Positions 42,754 to 54,778 of a stretch of 64,000 bases of DNA are shown one piece after another. The stretch lies in assembly GCF_027943255.1 (NCBI RefSeq), contig NC_072895.1, forward strand, positions 25,580,001 through 25,644,000. Reading direction: 5' to 3'. Positions within the stretch are counted from its first letter, which is position 1. Each line of letters begins with the position of its first letter. This stretch comes from Anastrepha obliqua. Lineage: Eukaryota > Arthropoda > Insecta > Diptera > Tephritidae. The notes under the pieces were generated by a model. That model did not search any database. It saw only the letters and a program-made list of their open reading frames with translations, and was not told the DNA's origin. Both the position numbers and the translations under genes were made by a program.

Positions 42754-43524
42754 CATGTCCGTTAAGTTGGCCCCGCCATTTTTGAATTTCGTGTTTATTG
42801 AAATTGTGCTGCAATGTGCTATTCTTGTGCCGTATTGTGCCGCCAAAAGAAATTTTATATCTATTTTTTTCTATTATTTTTTCAATTTTTAAATTATCAA
42901 CCGTTAAGCTGGCCCCGCCATTTTCTCCGATCTGGAAAAATTAAGAAGCACTGAGTTCTGTTCGACTTGTGCTGTTTTGTGCCACTTTTTGTTTTCTCGT
43001 AATTGCCAAAATAACAGTGAAAATTTTTTTTTTTGTTTTTTCGAAACACACAAACACACACGATAAATTTATGGAGAAAACTTAAAAAAATAATGTGTCA
43101 CGTCTCAGTTTTGTTCACTACCCGGTATATTTGTGTATTATATGGCGCGCCTTAAAGTTTACACTTCAAAACAAAACACTAACACTACAGATTTAGCACA
43201 CATACGGCAGTGTTTTTTTTCCAAAAGGAAACCTACGCTATCAAGATGACACAAGCACACACAGTCTTCATCTATACTTGGACATCTTGGAGGGGCATGT
43301 ACTCTTTTGTTTCGAACTGTATCAAACGAGCAGTCCAAGTGAGTGGACGTGCGTCAATAGTTTTCTGTTTTGTGCACCGTTATATCGGTGAAATTATAAA
43401 ATTGGATAACAAATTAACATCACAATCTTAAAAATAAAACGCGTTCTTTTCTTTGGTAAGTAGTTTCCTCATTTATATCTCATTATAGCTCACTGAATTG
43501 AAAGTGCAAAAAACTTTATTCGAT

Positions 43525-44300
43525 GAGCTATAAAATTGCATGCAATGTTTCGTCATCTGAACTCCAGCTGTAAGTCTACGTAGAATTGCACTATCAACAT
43601 AAAACATACGGCATTTTCTTCGTTTTTTTTAGTAAATGAAAGACTCACACTTTTAAATTTTAGCAAAAATTAATTTAATGTACTAAAAAGCCTTTATAAT
43701 GTCAGAAATGTGTCTCTGTATATATTGTGTCTGTGAATGTGTGTTTCTGTTTACATTGTGTGGGGGAATAAAACTCCACATATATTTTTATATTAAAACT
43801 AACACGCTTTATTTCCAATAAAACTCAAGATTAAGATGAATATATTAACTTGTAAAAGAACTCTAATTTTTATGTGTCTTGTAGTTGTAAGAACGCTTCT
43901 CGAATGATCTAATTCTTCGAATTCATAACGACGTTAAATTCAGTTGAATAGTGAATAAAAATGAATAATGAAATCAGTGTGGCCACACTGATAGGTATAG
44001 GTGTGTTTCCGTACGACACTTTCATCTGTGTTCCCACAATTGTGTCTTGAGTGTCGACAGAGTGACACACGTATATATAGACACACATTCAGAGACACAA
44101 TATATACAGAGATATATTTCTGACATTACAAAGACTTTTTAGTACATTAAATTGATTTTTGCCAAAATTCGAAGGCGTGAGTCTTTCACGTACTGAAAAA
44201 AACGAACAAAATGCCGTATGTTTTATGTTGATAGTGCAATTCTGCGTAGACTTACAGCTGGAGTTCGGATAACAAAACATTATTAAATTTTGTGCATATA
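43525..44300. mobile_element. Foldback unit with about 200-bp arms
   Basis: Left arm about 43545-43755 (ctgaactccagctgtaagtc, aaaacatacggcatttt, gtcagaaatgtg, tgtgtctgtgaatgtg) and right arm about 44070-44285 (its complement) can pair along most of their length. The 300-bp centre includes a second small palindrome (cagtgtggccacactg, 43975). It lies upstream of the MULE-like gene, probably as a later insertion. Confidence 0.65.
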
Positions 44301-44350
44301 TACTTACTTACGTTATTACTATTTTAGATCGGATTAAATACATCGAGAAA

Positions 44351-47300
44351 ATGGCGGCGACCAGCGTCCAAACCAGTATTGATGTTCTACGAGAGCTTTT
44401 AAAATTGCCCACATACAAAAATATTATGGACAACAATGGCACAATAGCCCTACCGAAAGCGCCTGTCTATTTAGCATTATCTCAAGCTATGGATAAAGCA
44501 TTAAGGCTAAAACCGAAATATATTTATACCATTCTCAAACTCAACAGATATAATGTACATACAGAATTATTAGATTTCTACAACATTAATCATCTACCAC
44601 AAATTAAATACAATCCAAGCTGTGATGAGTCTGATGAAGATAAAATCCACTTTAATATCAATGTCAGGCCTATTTGGACCGATATACAAATGGAAGAGGT
44701 GTCATATATATTTAAAAACCGAACACGAACTGTGGGAACACTCAGGCGCAATTACTGGACAAATTATATATTTGACGAAATTTTTAAAATAACAAAAGTT
44801 AAATGCCCATTGACGTTTAAAAGGTGTAAAACATCACAGTCTGGATTTGCAGTCGTCGTCAATGGATATTGTTCTGAATGTGATGCTGAGTTCCGTGGAG
44901 AAATTGTGCATGAGCCAAAAATGAATTGTGATGATGCAATTCCAATGGAATGCTGGATTGCCAAATATGATGCATCATTTCCACATACCAAAAAAAGACA
45001 ATTGAAAGGATCGCATCGCATTGAAACTACGAAGCAACTGACCAACGAAAAAGTGTTACCCACAATATGGAGGCGAAATAAAATGGATGAGATGACCGAA
45101 CTTGGGGATTCAGAGCCTCCTCATCTACCTCGCTTAGTAACATTAAGAGTGGCTAAGAAAGAAGCGCTACAATCTTCCTTGGGCATTAGCGAAAAATGCT
45201 TGCATAAGAGCTTATCAGTTATGAAATATAATACTAAATATAACGGTGCAATAAGGTCCATTGGTCACGATCCATTTTTCGTACACTATTGGACAGATGA
45301 GCAAATTGCGGTGTACGAAAAACATCATAATATCCTGTGCATTGATGCAACTGGGTCTTTAATGAAGCGTGTGTCATTGGCGAATAATGAATTGAGTCCA
45401 CACATTTTTTTTCTATCAGGCAGTCACGAAGATGGGCGTTAGTAGTGGTCCGGTCTTTCAAATGATTTTAACGGCACAATACACAAACGCAATACTTTAT
45501 TGGTTAAACGAATTTATCCGAGTTAGTCGTACTCATAAAAAAAATTTTTCATTTCCAAAGGAAGTTATCACAGATTTTGATCGTGCTTTGATGGGAGCAG
45601 TAGTAAAAGCCTTTACAGGACAAGATTCGCTGGTGGATTATTTATCTATTTGTTTTGATTTGTTACAAAACAAGAAACACAAACTTCCACGTAGCTTGAT
45701 AAGACTAGATATATGTCATTTCATGAATGTTGTAGCGAAATGGAAATTTTGGTCCAATTATCCTGCTAGAGTGAAGGAATTTTACATGAGGAGTATTGCT
45801 TTATTGAGAAATCAAAAAACACTGAAAGGCATAGAGAGTCATGCAAAAGCCATATTTATCACAGCGCTGAACACCAATATAGGACCTGACAGTTCATCAG
45901 AGAATTCTCGAAAATTTTTAACAGCATCAATTAGAGGGACAAAACTGGACGATGAATATTTTAATTCACATGGCAAGGACTCAGATCTGTATTTAGAAGA
46001 TGGAAGTGATGGCGAACAACTGTCGAACAGTAATATCTTTCTATACGTTAAAAATATCTACAGTTCATGTGAGGAAATGATATCGGTTGAAGAGGAGACG
46101 AGTAACGTAAACGGATATTTGTGTACCCACGCCGCAAAAAAATTTAAATCGTTACTACCATATTTTCCTTTGTTTTCCGAAGTAATGCCGCCGATATTTA
46201 AGTATGGATCGGATCGTCCAACATCTGCATTCGTCGAATCCGAATTCAACGATTTAAAAAATCGTATTCTTAAAGATTATTCGATGCCGATGAGAGCTGA
46301 CTATTTCATTTGCCATCATCTTTCTTCATTCTCAGGAAAATTAAAATGCGCGCTGGCAAATAGCACCAATGATCCAACGTTACAAGTTGATAATATAGGT
46401 TCCGACGAAAATAATTTTGACGAACCAAACACAAGTAATATTAATAACAACGATGAAAAATTTAAAGATATTACCAATAAAGCCAATAACGTAGAAGACT
46501 GGAATGCTATCTGTAATAGAAATATTAATAAAAGAAAGAATGTCAATGACTTGAATGAACAAAATGAAAATGTTGAAATCATTTGCAGTGATAATAAAAT
46601 GTCAGAGGTATCCGAGCAAACAGATGAATCTGATCTCAACTATGAGTCAAATTGGCGAAACAAAAATGCACCAAAGCGGCCTCGAAGGTACGGTGAACCA
46701 CGACCAAATTTCGACCCTGATCTACCAAAAACGACGATGATACCAGTCATCATCAATGGTAACTATTGCCAAAATGTCCATGACAAGGAAAAGATTTTCA
46801 TTGTTAAAAACACGTGCCCGTTTGACAGCACTTGTCAAATTTTGGCTACATGTTTATTAAATAACAAAGCGTATAAAGAAATTATTGACAACGATCCTAA
46901 CCCAATACATTTGTGTGCGCAAATATTGCTCCAGGATGGACAAAAGATTAAGTTTTTTAAGCAACGAGCATATCTCCTTCATGAAGTAACAAAAAGTTCA
47001 GAAGCTGGAAACATTATAACAGTTAAAGCACAAAGCAATATTGCTAACTTTTTAATTGCCGTTTTTGCAAAGACACCCTCATGTACAATATCGCATATAT
47101 GCCAAATTTGTGGTAAACATGAAGAACGCACAAGCGCTGTGGTTGGCGTCAATCGCAACGACATGAAATGTGGAGGATTCAAAGACCTTGAGAAGGCAAT
47201 CCGTAATAGTATATTTAATCGCAAGTGTTGCAGCCAAACTCAAACCATGTCACGAAAGTATGGACCAACGCTATTGGTTGATACCGACATGGGAAGTCGC

Positions 47301-47552
47301 GAACAGATTACGCTAAATAAAATTCCACCAGTTTTGACTCTTGAAGAAGAAACTTATACACTTGCAGGTGTTGTTGCATATGTTGGAGCGTTTAAACTCG
47401 GTGTCATTGGACATTATGTCGCTTACATCCCGATGTTTGAGCGCTGGCTACTATTTGATGGAGACAGCAAAAATCCCAAATCATCTATTATATATCCTAA
47501 AAAATTAGTACATGCACACATGTGCATTTATGTAATTAATAAATCAAAATAA
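44351..47552 (+). pseudogene. MULE-like transposase with a C-terminal ubiquitin-protease-like domain, one frameshift
   Basis: ATG 44351 opens a frame of 363 codons that stops at 45440-45442. A second frame, from about 45434 to 47552, continues it; a one-base difference in a GGG run (45434-45436) explains the break. N-terminal part: a Trp/Cys region (LRRNYWTNYIFDEI, FAVVVNGYCSECDAEFRG). Putative catalytic Asp residues: LCIDATGSLMK (about residue 335) and ITDFDRALMGAV, then RLDICHFMNVVAKWK. The last 250 residues have a separate domain: Cys in VKNTCPFDSTCQ (codon 46815-46817), and YTLAGVVAYVG...IGHYVAYIPMFERWLLFDG with His at 47412-47414. These match the Cys and His boxes of ubiquitin-specific proteases. 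A low-complexity Asn/Glu-rich linker lies between. The family call is moderate; the protease-box resemblance is fairly strong. Confidence 0.6.
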
Positions 47553-48042
47553 AAATGTATTTACATTGTATTTTTATATTCCCAAAAATCATTTTTTCAA
47601 TTTTTCTCCATTAATTTGACGTCTTAGAAAAAAACGCTAGAGGGCAAAAATATTACACAGGCATAGCACAATACAGCACAAGTAATTTTTTCGCAAAAAA
47701 AAATTTTTGTGTGTTTCGAAAAAACAAAAAAAAAAATTTTTCACTGTTATTTTGGCAATTGCGAGAAAACAAAAAGTGGCACAAAACAGCACAAGTCGAA
47801 CAGAACTCAGTGCTTCTTAATTTTTCCAGATCGGAGAAAATGGCGGGGCCAGCTTAACGGTTGATAATTTAAAAATTGAAAAAATAATAGAAAAAAAATA
47901 GATATAAAATTTCTTTTGGCGGCACAATACGGCACAAGAATAGCACATTGCAGCACAATTTCAATAAACACGAAATTCAAAAATGGCGGGGCCAACTTAA
48001 CGGACATGTTTTTTTCTCGAAAATCTGAAAAATACTTCCTAA

Positions 48043-48311
48043 GGCCCCTGTTGCGATTATTGATTCATTACAATTCCGCGGTTTTGAATAAGAATTTGTT
48101 GGAAGATTTTTGCTATAAAGTTTTAAAGTTTATTAAATTTTAGTATAATAAAATTCAATTTTCATTTATAAGTTTTTACATTCACGCTTGTTGCGAAAAG
48201 TTGCAATGGCAAACCCATCGCACTCTTCTATTTGTCATTCCCTCATTCGCAAGTACAAATGTCAAATTTATTCCTTTTGATTTCTGGATTGTTCAAGAGC
48301 GCACAGGGGCC
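48043..48311. mobile_element. Possible small inverted-repeat element (269 bp)
   Basis: GGCCCCTGTTGCG at the left and CGCACAGGGGCC at the right. No gene. Target duplication not clear. 48312-48624 is AT-rich, with no feature. Confidence 0.35.
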
Positions 48312-48624
48312 GCAGGCAAACAAAATGTAAGTTTTTTATATTATTTGTACATTTGATATTCCAACTTGTAATAATTATTAAATAAAGATTTCAGCCGCCA
48401 CTACCATTTGAAAGGACTTAAATATTGTTTTTATTGCGGGCCGCCAATTGCCGGGACAACAGCCGCCATATTTTTAATTTTGAAAAAAACAAAAAAAGCT
48501 TCGATCAGGCACAAGATTATCTATTAATAAAACTAATTTCTCTTGTCCGATGGATTTTAGATGAATCTCCAAGGATTTGTGATGAACACTGCAAGGGACT
48601 TCTGGACAAACGGGCTCCACACAA

Positions 48625-48990
48625 ACAACGATAACTTACAATTATAGAGTTTTTTTTTTGAATTTTTGCTAATGTCAAGTCGAAACATGATGTATTAATG
48701 CTATGTTTTTTATTTTTGTAAAATAAAGCATTATTGAAAATCATCATTTTTTCGGGCCTCCGACTACCCCTAACCCCTTAAAAAATTAATTAATTATATT
48801 ATTACAGATCATTTGATGGCCTAGTTGGCAACGGAAAACTATTCAAGGAGAATTTCTATATGGATGTGTGTAGTTTTAACGAGTTGTATAAAAGCGAACA
48901 CGGCCAAATGATGAAACCTCACCAAAGCCAAAACACCTGCAGCAATAGAACGCATTAATGCATATTCAACAAGTGGAATATTCCCAGCTG
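48625..48990 (+). repeat. Copy of the segment that is interrupted at 30.3-33.5 kb
   Basis: From ataacttacaattata to ttcaacaagtggaatattccc it lines up with four pieces at 30295-33510 and lacks the solo LTR and the 2.2-kb insertion found there. It therefore serves as the empty-site reference. A short coding-like stretch (FDGLVGNGKLFKENFYMDVCSFNELY, 48815-48890) is present in both copies, next to a tattacag acceptor-like site. Confidence 0.7.
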
Positions 48991-49657
48991 TGGAGGTACC
49001 CTCGATGGCAAGCATATTGCCATCTGGAAGCGCCATTTTTATAATTATAAGGTAATAAACATATATACATGTCGCAGAATAGGCTTATTTGCCCATTGTA
49101 CCAATTCCACAATAAGAGCTAAGTATGACCATTGTACGTGTGTGTATATCTTTCGGTGGCGCCATATTTCTGCAAATATAACTTTGTGCACGACGACAGA
49201 GGAAAAGAGACGGACTCTATTGTCGAGTAAGGTCTGGTCGTAAGCCGCGGAATACATAAGTGAAACGAAGAGAGCAATAGAGTAATGAGATGATGAAATT
49301 ATATCAGCTCCGTTTGGTAAGTCTGGCAGGCGGTCAGCCAGTTGAGATTGCGCCTGGCACTAGATCTCAGAACTTGCTTGCATAAATTGTGAAATTAGTT
49401 AAAAAGAATAATGAGTGAAAACAACGTCCCGATATATATGTCGTGGATTGAGCTAGCTTGACCACTGTATAAGAGCGCACGGTTTTCTGTGGAGACCTGC
49501 TGTCGCTAGTGTTTCATAATGCACTGCAGTTGAGCGAAAGAGAAGGGCTCTACTGTTGAGTAAGGTCTGGTCGTAGGACGCTAATTGAATATGAGCAACA
49601 GAGATGGCAATATACTCGCCCAAATTGTAAAATTAGGTAGAACTGTTACGAAGCGTC
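48991..49657. other. Retroelement leader-like region
   Basis: Two related blocks (ctattgtcgagtaaggtctggtcgtaa at 49218 and ctactgttgagtaaggtctggtcgtag at 49550) may be parts of an LTR or leader. No primer site is obvious. No gene. Confidence 0.4.
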
Positions 49658-50440
49658 ATGCAAAGCGACCAGAACTTGCTGTGTGAAGGTATGGGGAAAG
49701 AAATTACATCGCCGTTATCAGAAGTGGGATCTGCTTTGCCTACAGATCATGCTGCTGGTTCATATTTAACAGCGTTGGAATTGCAAAACCATAATCTCCT
49801 GGAAATAATCAAAAACATGCAGACACAAAGGGCACCGGCAACTGATGAAAAAGCAGCACGTGTAACCTTGCCAAAAATTCAATCCCCTTAGTGTTGGAGC
49901 GGACGCCACAGCTTAGTGTACAACAGTTGATCTCATTTTTGCGGATAATGTGCTCGAGGTTAGCGGCCTAGTGATAGCATTAAGCAAGGCGCTAGAAGGC
50001 AGCGCTTCACAATGGCTTTCACAGAAATGCTTTGCCGGTATCACTTGGACTCAATTTAAGGAGCTGTTTATTCAACGCTTTGTTGGAGTTGAGACGTCTG
50101 ATGCTACTCTATTAAACGTTTTGAACGGTCGACCAAAAATGCGAGAAGGCTTCGCTTAATATGGCAGCCGCATCGTCACGCCGCTTACGTCAAAATGGAA
50201 AACAAAAGATTTGGAAGAGATCGCTGTATCTGTAACGTTGGCTCACATGGCGCAAATTGATAAAAAACTGTCGCGCTGGGTTTTTACTAATAATGAGCTA
50301 CAACAACAACTACAAGCTCACGCTTTTACGAAGCGTAATTCAGATGACGATGTGTACCCAACGGGTCCGGAACGTAAGAAGTTCAAGTTTCTGCCACGGG
50401 TGAAATGCAACCACTGTGGAAAGATTGGCCACAAATAAGC
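49658..50440 (+). pseudogene. Ty3/gypsy-type gag, degenerate
   Basis: ATG 49658 opens a coiled-coil-like region (ALELQNHNLLEIIKNMQTQ) that stops near 49891. The capsid part follows in other frames (LEGSASQWLSQKCFAGITWTQFKELFIQRFVG and LQQQLQAHAFTK), and the zinc knuckle begins CNHCGKIGHK before a stop at 50438. Multiple breaks. Confidence 0.7.
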
Positions 50441-50539
50441 ACAATAGCAATAAGTGAGCGTTTGGAAAGAGGGCACAGCAAAGGAAAGAGTCACAGCGGC
50501 AGCGGTACATCTGGAGTGAAGGAGCGATCAAATGTTAAG

Positions 50540-51087
50540 TGTTAGATCAAATGTTAAGTTAAGACGAAATTGGCCATTTCGCATCCGTTTGTCCAAAAGG
50601 CCGATCGAGTGGAAACGACAGAAGCTATGAGAAGCGTGTAGATATTTGCACAGTGCCACTACCATCAGGAATGATAACTCTATCCGGTGAGTCTATTCCA
50701 TTTTGTTTCGGCTCAGGAGCCGAATGTTCTTTGGTCAAGGAAAATGTTGTTGGTAAATTTAAAGGAAAGAGAATTAATAATATTGTAAAACTGAATGGTA
50801 TAAATAACGATTCAATTTGTAGCACACAGCAAGTTTTATGTAATATAAATGTTGAACAATATTGCTTTGAGATTTTGCTGCATGTAATTATGGATAAGTT
50901 TCTGAAATATGATGTGTTGATTGGCCGTGAAATTCTTAGTCAGGGATTCGGCGTAACAATAGACGCTGATAAATTTAAAATTCATAAAACAAAGAGAGTG
51001 AACATTTTAAGTTTAGTTGATTATGAAGACGCTATAAAATTTTATAGCGATCTAAATGAGTCTGATTCTTCTAAAGCGTTACTCTGA
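50540..51087 (+). pseudogene. Retroviral-type aspartic protease, active site lost
   Basis: The knuckle remnant CPKGRSSG (about 50600) is followed by a 140-codon frame with the protease fold order: VPLPSGMITLSGESIPF, the active-site stretch FGSGAECSLVKE, and the later hydrophobic KYDVLIGREIL block. The family motif is D-S/T-G; here the Asp codon reads Gly (F-G-S-G), so it could not cleave. The frame ends at 51087, overlapping the RT frame start at 51056. Confidence 0.75.
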
Positions 51088-52474
51088 TTGGTTTATTGAC
51101 GGAATTTCCAAGTCTCGAGTTTCCACAGGGCAGTTGGAAATTAAACTAATAGATCCACAAAAGACAGTGCAACGCCGCCCTTATAGGCTTAGTGAGGAAG
51201 AGAAAGGTCACGTGCGCCGTAAAATTAATGAGTTACTAATTTCAAATATTATTCGCCCAAGCTGCTCACCCTTCGCCAGCCCCAGGATGTTAGTTAAAAA
51301 GAAAAATGGCACCGATCGTCTTTGCGTAGATTATCGTATATTGAATGAGAATACAATTGCTGATAGGTATCCGTTGCCTCTTATTTCGGACCAGATTGCC
51401 AGGCTTCGCGGTGCTAGATATTTTTCGTGTATAGATATGGCAAGTGGCTTCTACCAGATTCCCGTACACGCAAATTCAATCGAGCGAACTGCTTTCGTAA
51501 CGCCTGAAGAGCAGTACGAGTTTTTGACCATGCCCTTTGGTTTGAAAAATGCCCCTTCTGTGTTTCAGCAAGCTATAATAAAAGCGTTAGGAGGTTTAGC
51601 GCACACCTATGCAATCGTTTATATCGATGATGTATTGGTGATAGCTGAAACCAAGGAAGAAGCGTTAGATCGGTTGCGGACAGTGCTAGAAACATTAAGT
51701 AAGGCGGGATGTTCATTCAACAACACCAAATGTTCCTTTCTCAAAATTAGTATAGAGTATCTCGGGTTTGAAATAAGAAACGGAGAAATCAGGCCAAATG
51801 CACGTAAAATTCAAGCATTAATCGGATTGCCGCCTCCCTTAACTGTATCGCAATTAAGACAATTTATAGGTTTGGCTTCCTACTTCCGGCAGTTTGTTCC
51901 AAAATTTTCGGGAACGCTAAAGCCCTTGTATCTCCTTTTATCAAAGAAAAACTCAGATTTTGTCTGGTTACCAGAGCATGAGCGAATACGATTCAAAATA
52001 ATATCGATACTAACACAAGCTCCAGTATTAATCATATTCGATCCTAAGTTCTCAATAGAGTTGCATACAGATGCGAGTTCAATTGGCTATGGAGCAATAT
52101 TGCTGCATAAAATTGACAATAAGCCTCATGTAGTTGAATATTTCAGCAAATGTACATCGCCCGCTGAATCTAGATACCATTCGTATGAATTAGAGACATT
52201 AGCCGTACTTAACGGTATCAAACATTCCCGTCATTATTTGCAGGGACGTAAATTTTTTGTTTATACGGACTGTAATTCTTTTAAATTCAGTCTGGTGGAT
52301 AGCATTAAAAAAAAACCAAGAGAAATTACAATAGAAATTATAAAACGAGTAGAGAGCCTGAGCAATGATAATGAGGACCAAATAACAAAAGTAGATAATT
52401 CAACTAGCGAATTATGCAAACAGACAAATGTAGTTTTGAAGGCAACAAACCAAAAAAAAAGCGGAAAACAGTAT
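51056..52474 (+). pseudogene. Ty3/gypsy reverse transcriptase and RNase H, truncated
   Basis: Reverse transcriptase motifs are present: RRPYRLSEEEK, SPFASPRMLVKKKNG, RLCVDYRILN, FSCIDMASGFYQIPV, YEFLTMPFGLKNAPSVFQQ, and the catalytic YIDDVLV (about 51630). The thumb/connection (YLGFEIRNGEIRPN, LRQFIGLASYFRQFVP) and RNase H start (FSIELHTDASSIGYGAIL, YELETLAVL, FFVYTDCNSFK) follow. After that the sequence departs from the family (internal deletion), and a Harbinger element enters at 52475. Integrase is missing. Confidence 0.85.
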
Positions 52475-52658
52475 GGCTGACTTCCTAAATGCCATTTGCG
52501 CTGCATAAGTACAAAGTCAAATGTTCCTAAATGCAAAAGTCGATTATACGTTACCGTCGAAAATTCCTAAATGCATGCATCAGGTATCGACTTGCATCGT
52601 AATCGAAATTTGCGCATCACTAAATTTTGTGATACTTGTATTTTAAAAGGCAATTAAA

Positions 52659-53285
52659 ATGGCAGAGGTTGAAACGTAAGTAAATGTGCTTAATTGTAAA
52701 ATAATTTGAGTTGTACCCAACTAATTTATTTATTATTTACATTTTAGTGAAAAGAAGTGGACATTCAATTTGACCAAGTTATTGATCACGACCAGGCTGG
52801 AAAGTGAACCGGAGTTTGCGGGCAAAAAACGCAAAAAGACAGTTTTGTGGCAGCAGGTGCTCCTTAAAATGAAAGAAACTGAACCAGGACTGACATTCAC
52901 TCGTGACGATATAACTCGAAAGTTTTTAAATCTAATGGTAACCTATAGGCGCATTAAAAAAAGGAACAACACATCTGGGCAAGGTGCGACAAATTGGGAG
53001 TTTTTTGATCTTTTAGATGAAATTTACGGCACACGCGCAGATATTGTGGTTCCTGAAGATATCTTGGATTCATCAATATTAGAATTGTCTGAAAGTGAGG
53101 AGCAACCTGCTTTCACTTCAAAGAGATCTAAACGTGATGTTAAGGAAATTATGAGTGATATTTGTGAGACAGACAAGAAGTACATGGAGGAGTTTTTGCA
53201 AATGGAAAAAGAGAAGTTGGAAATTGAACGCTTGAAAATAGAAGAAATGAAAAAATTGCGAGAGTTGTTATCAAACATGCAGTGA
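52659..53285 (+). CDS. Harbinger Myb/SANT-like DNA-binding protein, two exons
   Basis: Exon 1 is 52659-52675 (MAEVE..., before gtaagt), exon 2 is 52748-53285 after ttttag; the join keeps the frame and gives about 184 aa. The N-terminal half is a trihelix/SANT-type fold (KKWTFNLTKLLITTRLESEPEF...VLWQQVLLKM...TFTRDDITRKFLNLMVTYRRIKKRN...WEFFDLLDEIYG). The C-terminal third is a charged coiled coil (EEFLQMEKEKLEIERLKIEEMKKL). In this superfamily the second protein binds the element ends and brings the transposase into the nucleus. No lesions seen. Confidence 0.85.
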
Positions 53286-53562
53286 TTTTCCTATTAATTT
53301 AAATTTTTAATAAAACAATTTTTATGTTAATTTTATTTTGGTAACATAAAGACTGAAACAAAAACGCTACATTTGAACTGTTACCTGAATAGGTTAAAAC
53401 CTGAATAATAATAGAAAATAAATGTGTTGAAATACAAAACATTAGTTTTATTTTTAGTTGATATTAGTTTTATTTTGTTTATGTTAAAGGAATGTACGTA
53501 TACATATGTATGTCGTAAAATGAAATTTAAAGTTCAGGTTGCTCTTTGTAAAAACTAAAGTT

Positions 53563-54778
53563 TTAAGCTGATAATAAATTGGTTAATTGATCTCGTTTTG
53601 ATCTACCATCCAACTCTTCGATGTCTGCTCGGGATTCCGTACTTGTATCTTCTAATATATCAGGAAGATCCGAAGTGGTAAAACTTTCGTTATTTATAAT
53701 GATGTTATGGAGTATCATACATGAAATTATAATATTTTTTACAAGCTTGATGTTGCGAATTTCAATGAAATTCAGTATACGGAACTTTTTCTTTAAAATT
53801 CCAAACGCTTGTTCCACGCAGACTCTTGTACTACTTAAAATAGTATTAAATCTTTGTTGTCCCTCACTTAAAAAGCCGGTATCTTTATATGGTACCATAA
53901 GAAATCTCTCCAGTGGATAAGCTGCATCTCCCAGCAAATGGCACTCAGGAGGAAAGGGAATATCTCCGTTTATTATTGCTTGACGTAAAGGGCTGCTTTG
54001 CCACACGGAAGCGTCGTGACACCTCCCAGGATATCCAGCAAAAACGTCGATAAAACGCAATTCGCTATCCACAACAGCTTGCGCTATTACTGAAAATGTG
54101 CCTTTTCTATTATAAAAACTGATGCTGCTTTGCGTTGGTTGGGTGATTTTGATGTGTGTCCCATCTACGCATCCTAGGACAAACGGAAATGGGTTGCTGC
54201 GCATTGCCTGAAATTTTTCCATAACAATCCGACGCTCTGATGCGGTCAAGGGAAATTTTATGATACGACTTTTTAGTTTTAATAAGATTTTAATCGTTTT
54301 GAAAAATACCCGATAAGTAGCACCAATACCAACGTTAAATATATTACTTAATTCACGGAAACTATTTTGATTTCCTAATCTCCAAAGCGTAATATGCAAT
54401 GCTAGCTTCAATGGTATATTGGGACGTCCTGCATTTTTTGCCGGCCAAAAGGGTTGTACTATTTCGCAAAGAGTCTGAAATATAAAATATTAATATAAAA
54501 CTACGTTAATATTTATTATTTATGTATACTACCTGGAATGTTTGTATTTGCATCCTGAAATGGCTATAAAAGACATCGTTGGGCATTTCTTCAATGCACT
54601 CGAGAAACTTTTTGCATTTTGGAATATTTCTCGCGATTCTCTGCGTCTTCCACAAGTGAAAAATCAATTTGTGTCTTTTTCTCATCTTTTTTGCAATAAG
54701 TAAATCACTACTGGATTGATTTTCACTAAATAACTCAGCGAAAGAGCAAATTGCTAATTTTTTCACCGTCACATCCAT
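53563..54778 (-). CDS. Harbinger transposase 1 (HARBI1-like), two exons, intact
   Basis: Exon 1 is 54778-54533 and exon 2 is 54474-53563; the intron starts gtagta and ends tttcag, and the join keeps the frame (QIQTFQ then TLCEIVQ), giving 385 aa. A helical DNA-binding N-terminal part (KLAICSFAELFS...KRHKLIFHLWKT) is followed by the DDE_Tnp_4 core with Asp in GCVDGTHIK, Asp in LLGDAAYPLERF, and Glu in STRVCVEQAFGILKKKFRIL. AGYPGRCHDASVWQSSPL, a hallmark of the family, is present. An in-frame ATG further upstream (near 54865) is possible, but it lies in the subterminal repeat. No lesions. Confidence 0.9.

Larger units (their letters stand above)
42754..48008 (+). mobile_element. 5.3-kb MULE-like element with about 310-bp terminal inverted repeats
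   Basis: Left repeat 42754 to about 43065, right repeat about 47695 to 48008; they are nearly perfect complements. The block CCGTTAAGYTGGCCCCGCCA occurs twice in each repeat (42759 and 42901 on the left). Flanks are seven T's on both sides (42747-42753 and 48009-48015), compatible with a 7-9 bp target duplication. Long inverted repeats and this duplication size fit the Mutator-like superfamily. The two-part gene at 44351-47552 is the only large coding region. A separate foldback unit lies at about 43525-44300. Confidence 0.7.

Noticed and set aside
43210..43431. 73-codon frame between the left MULE repeat and the foldback
   Set aside because: No similarity or signal, and it is not linked by splice sites to the transposase frame.
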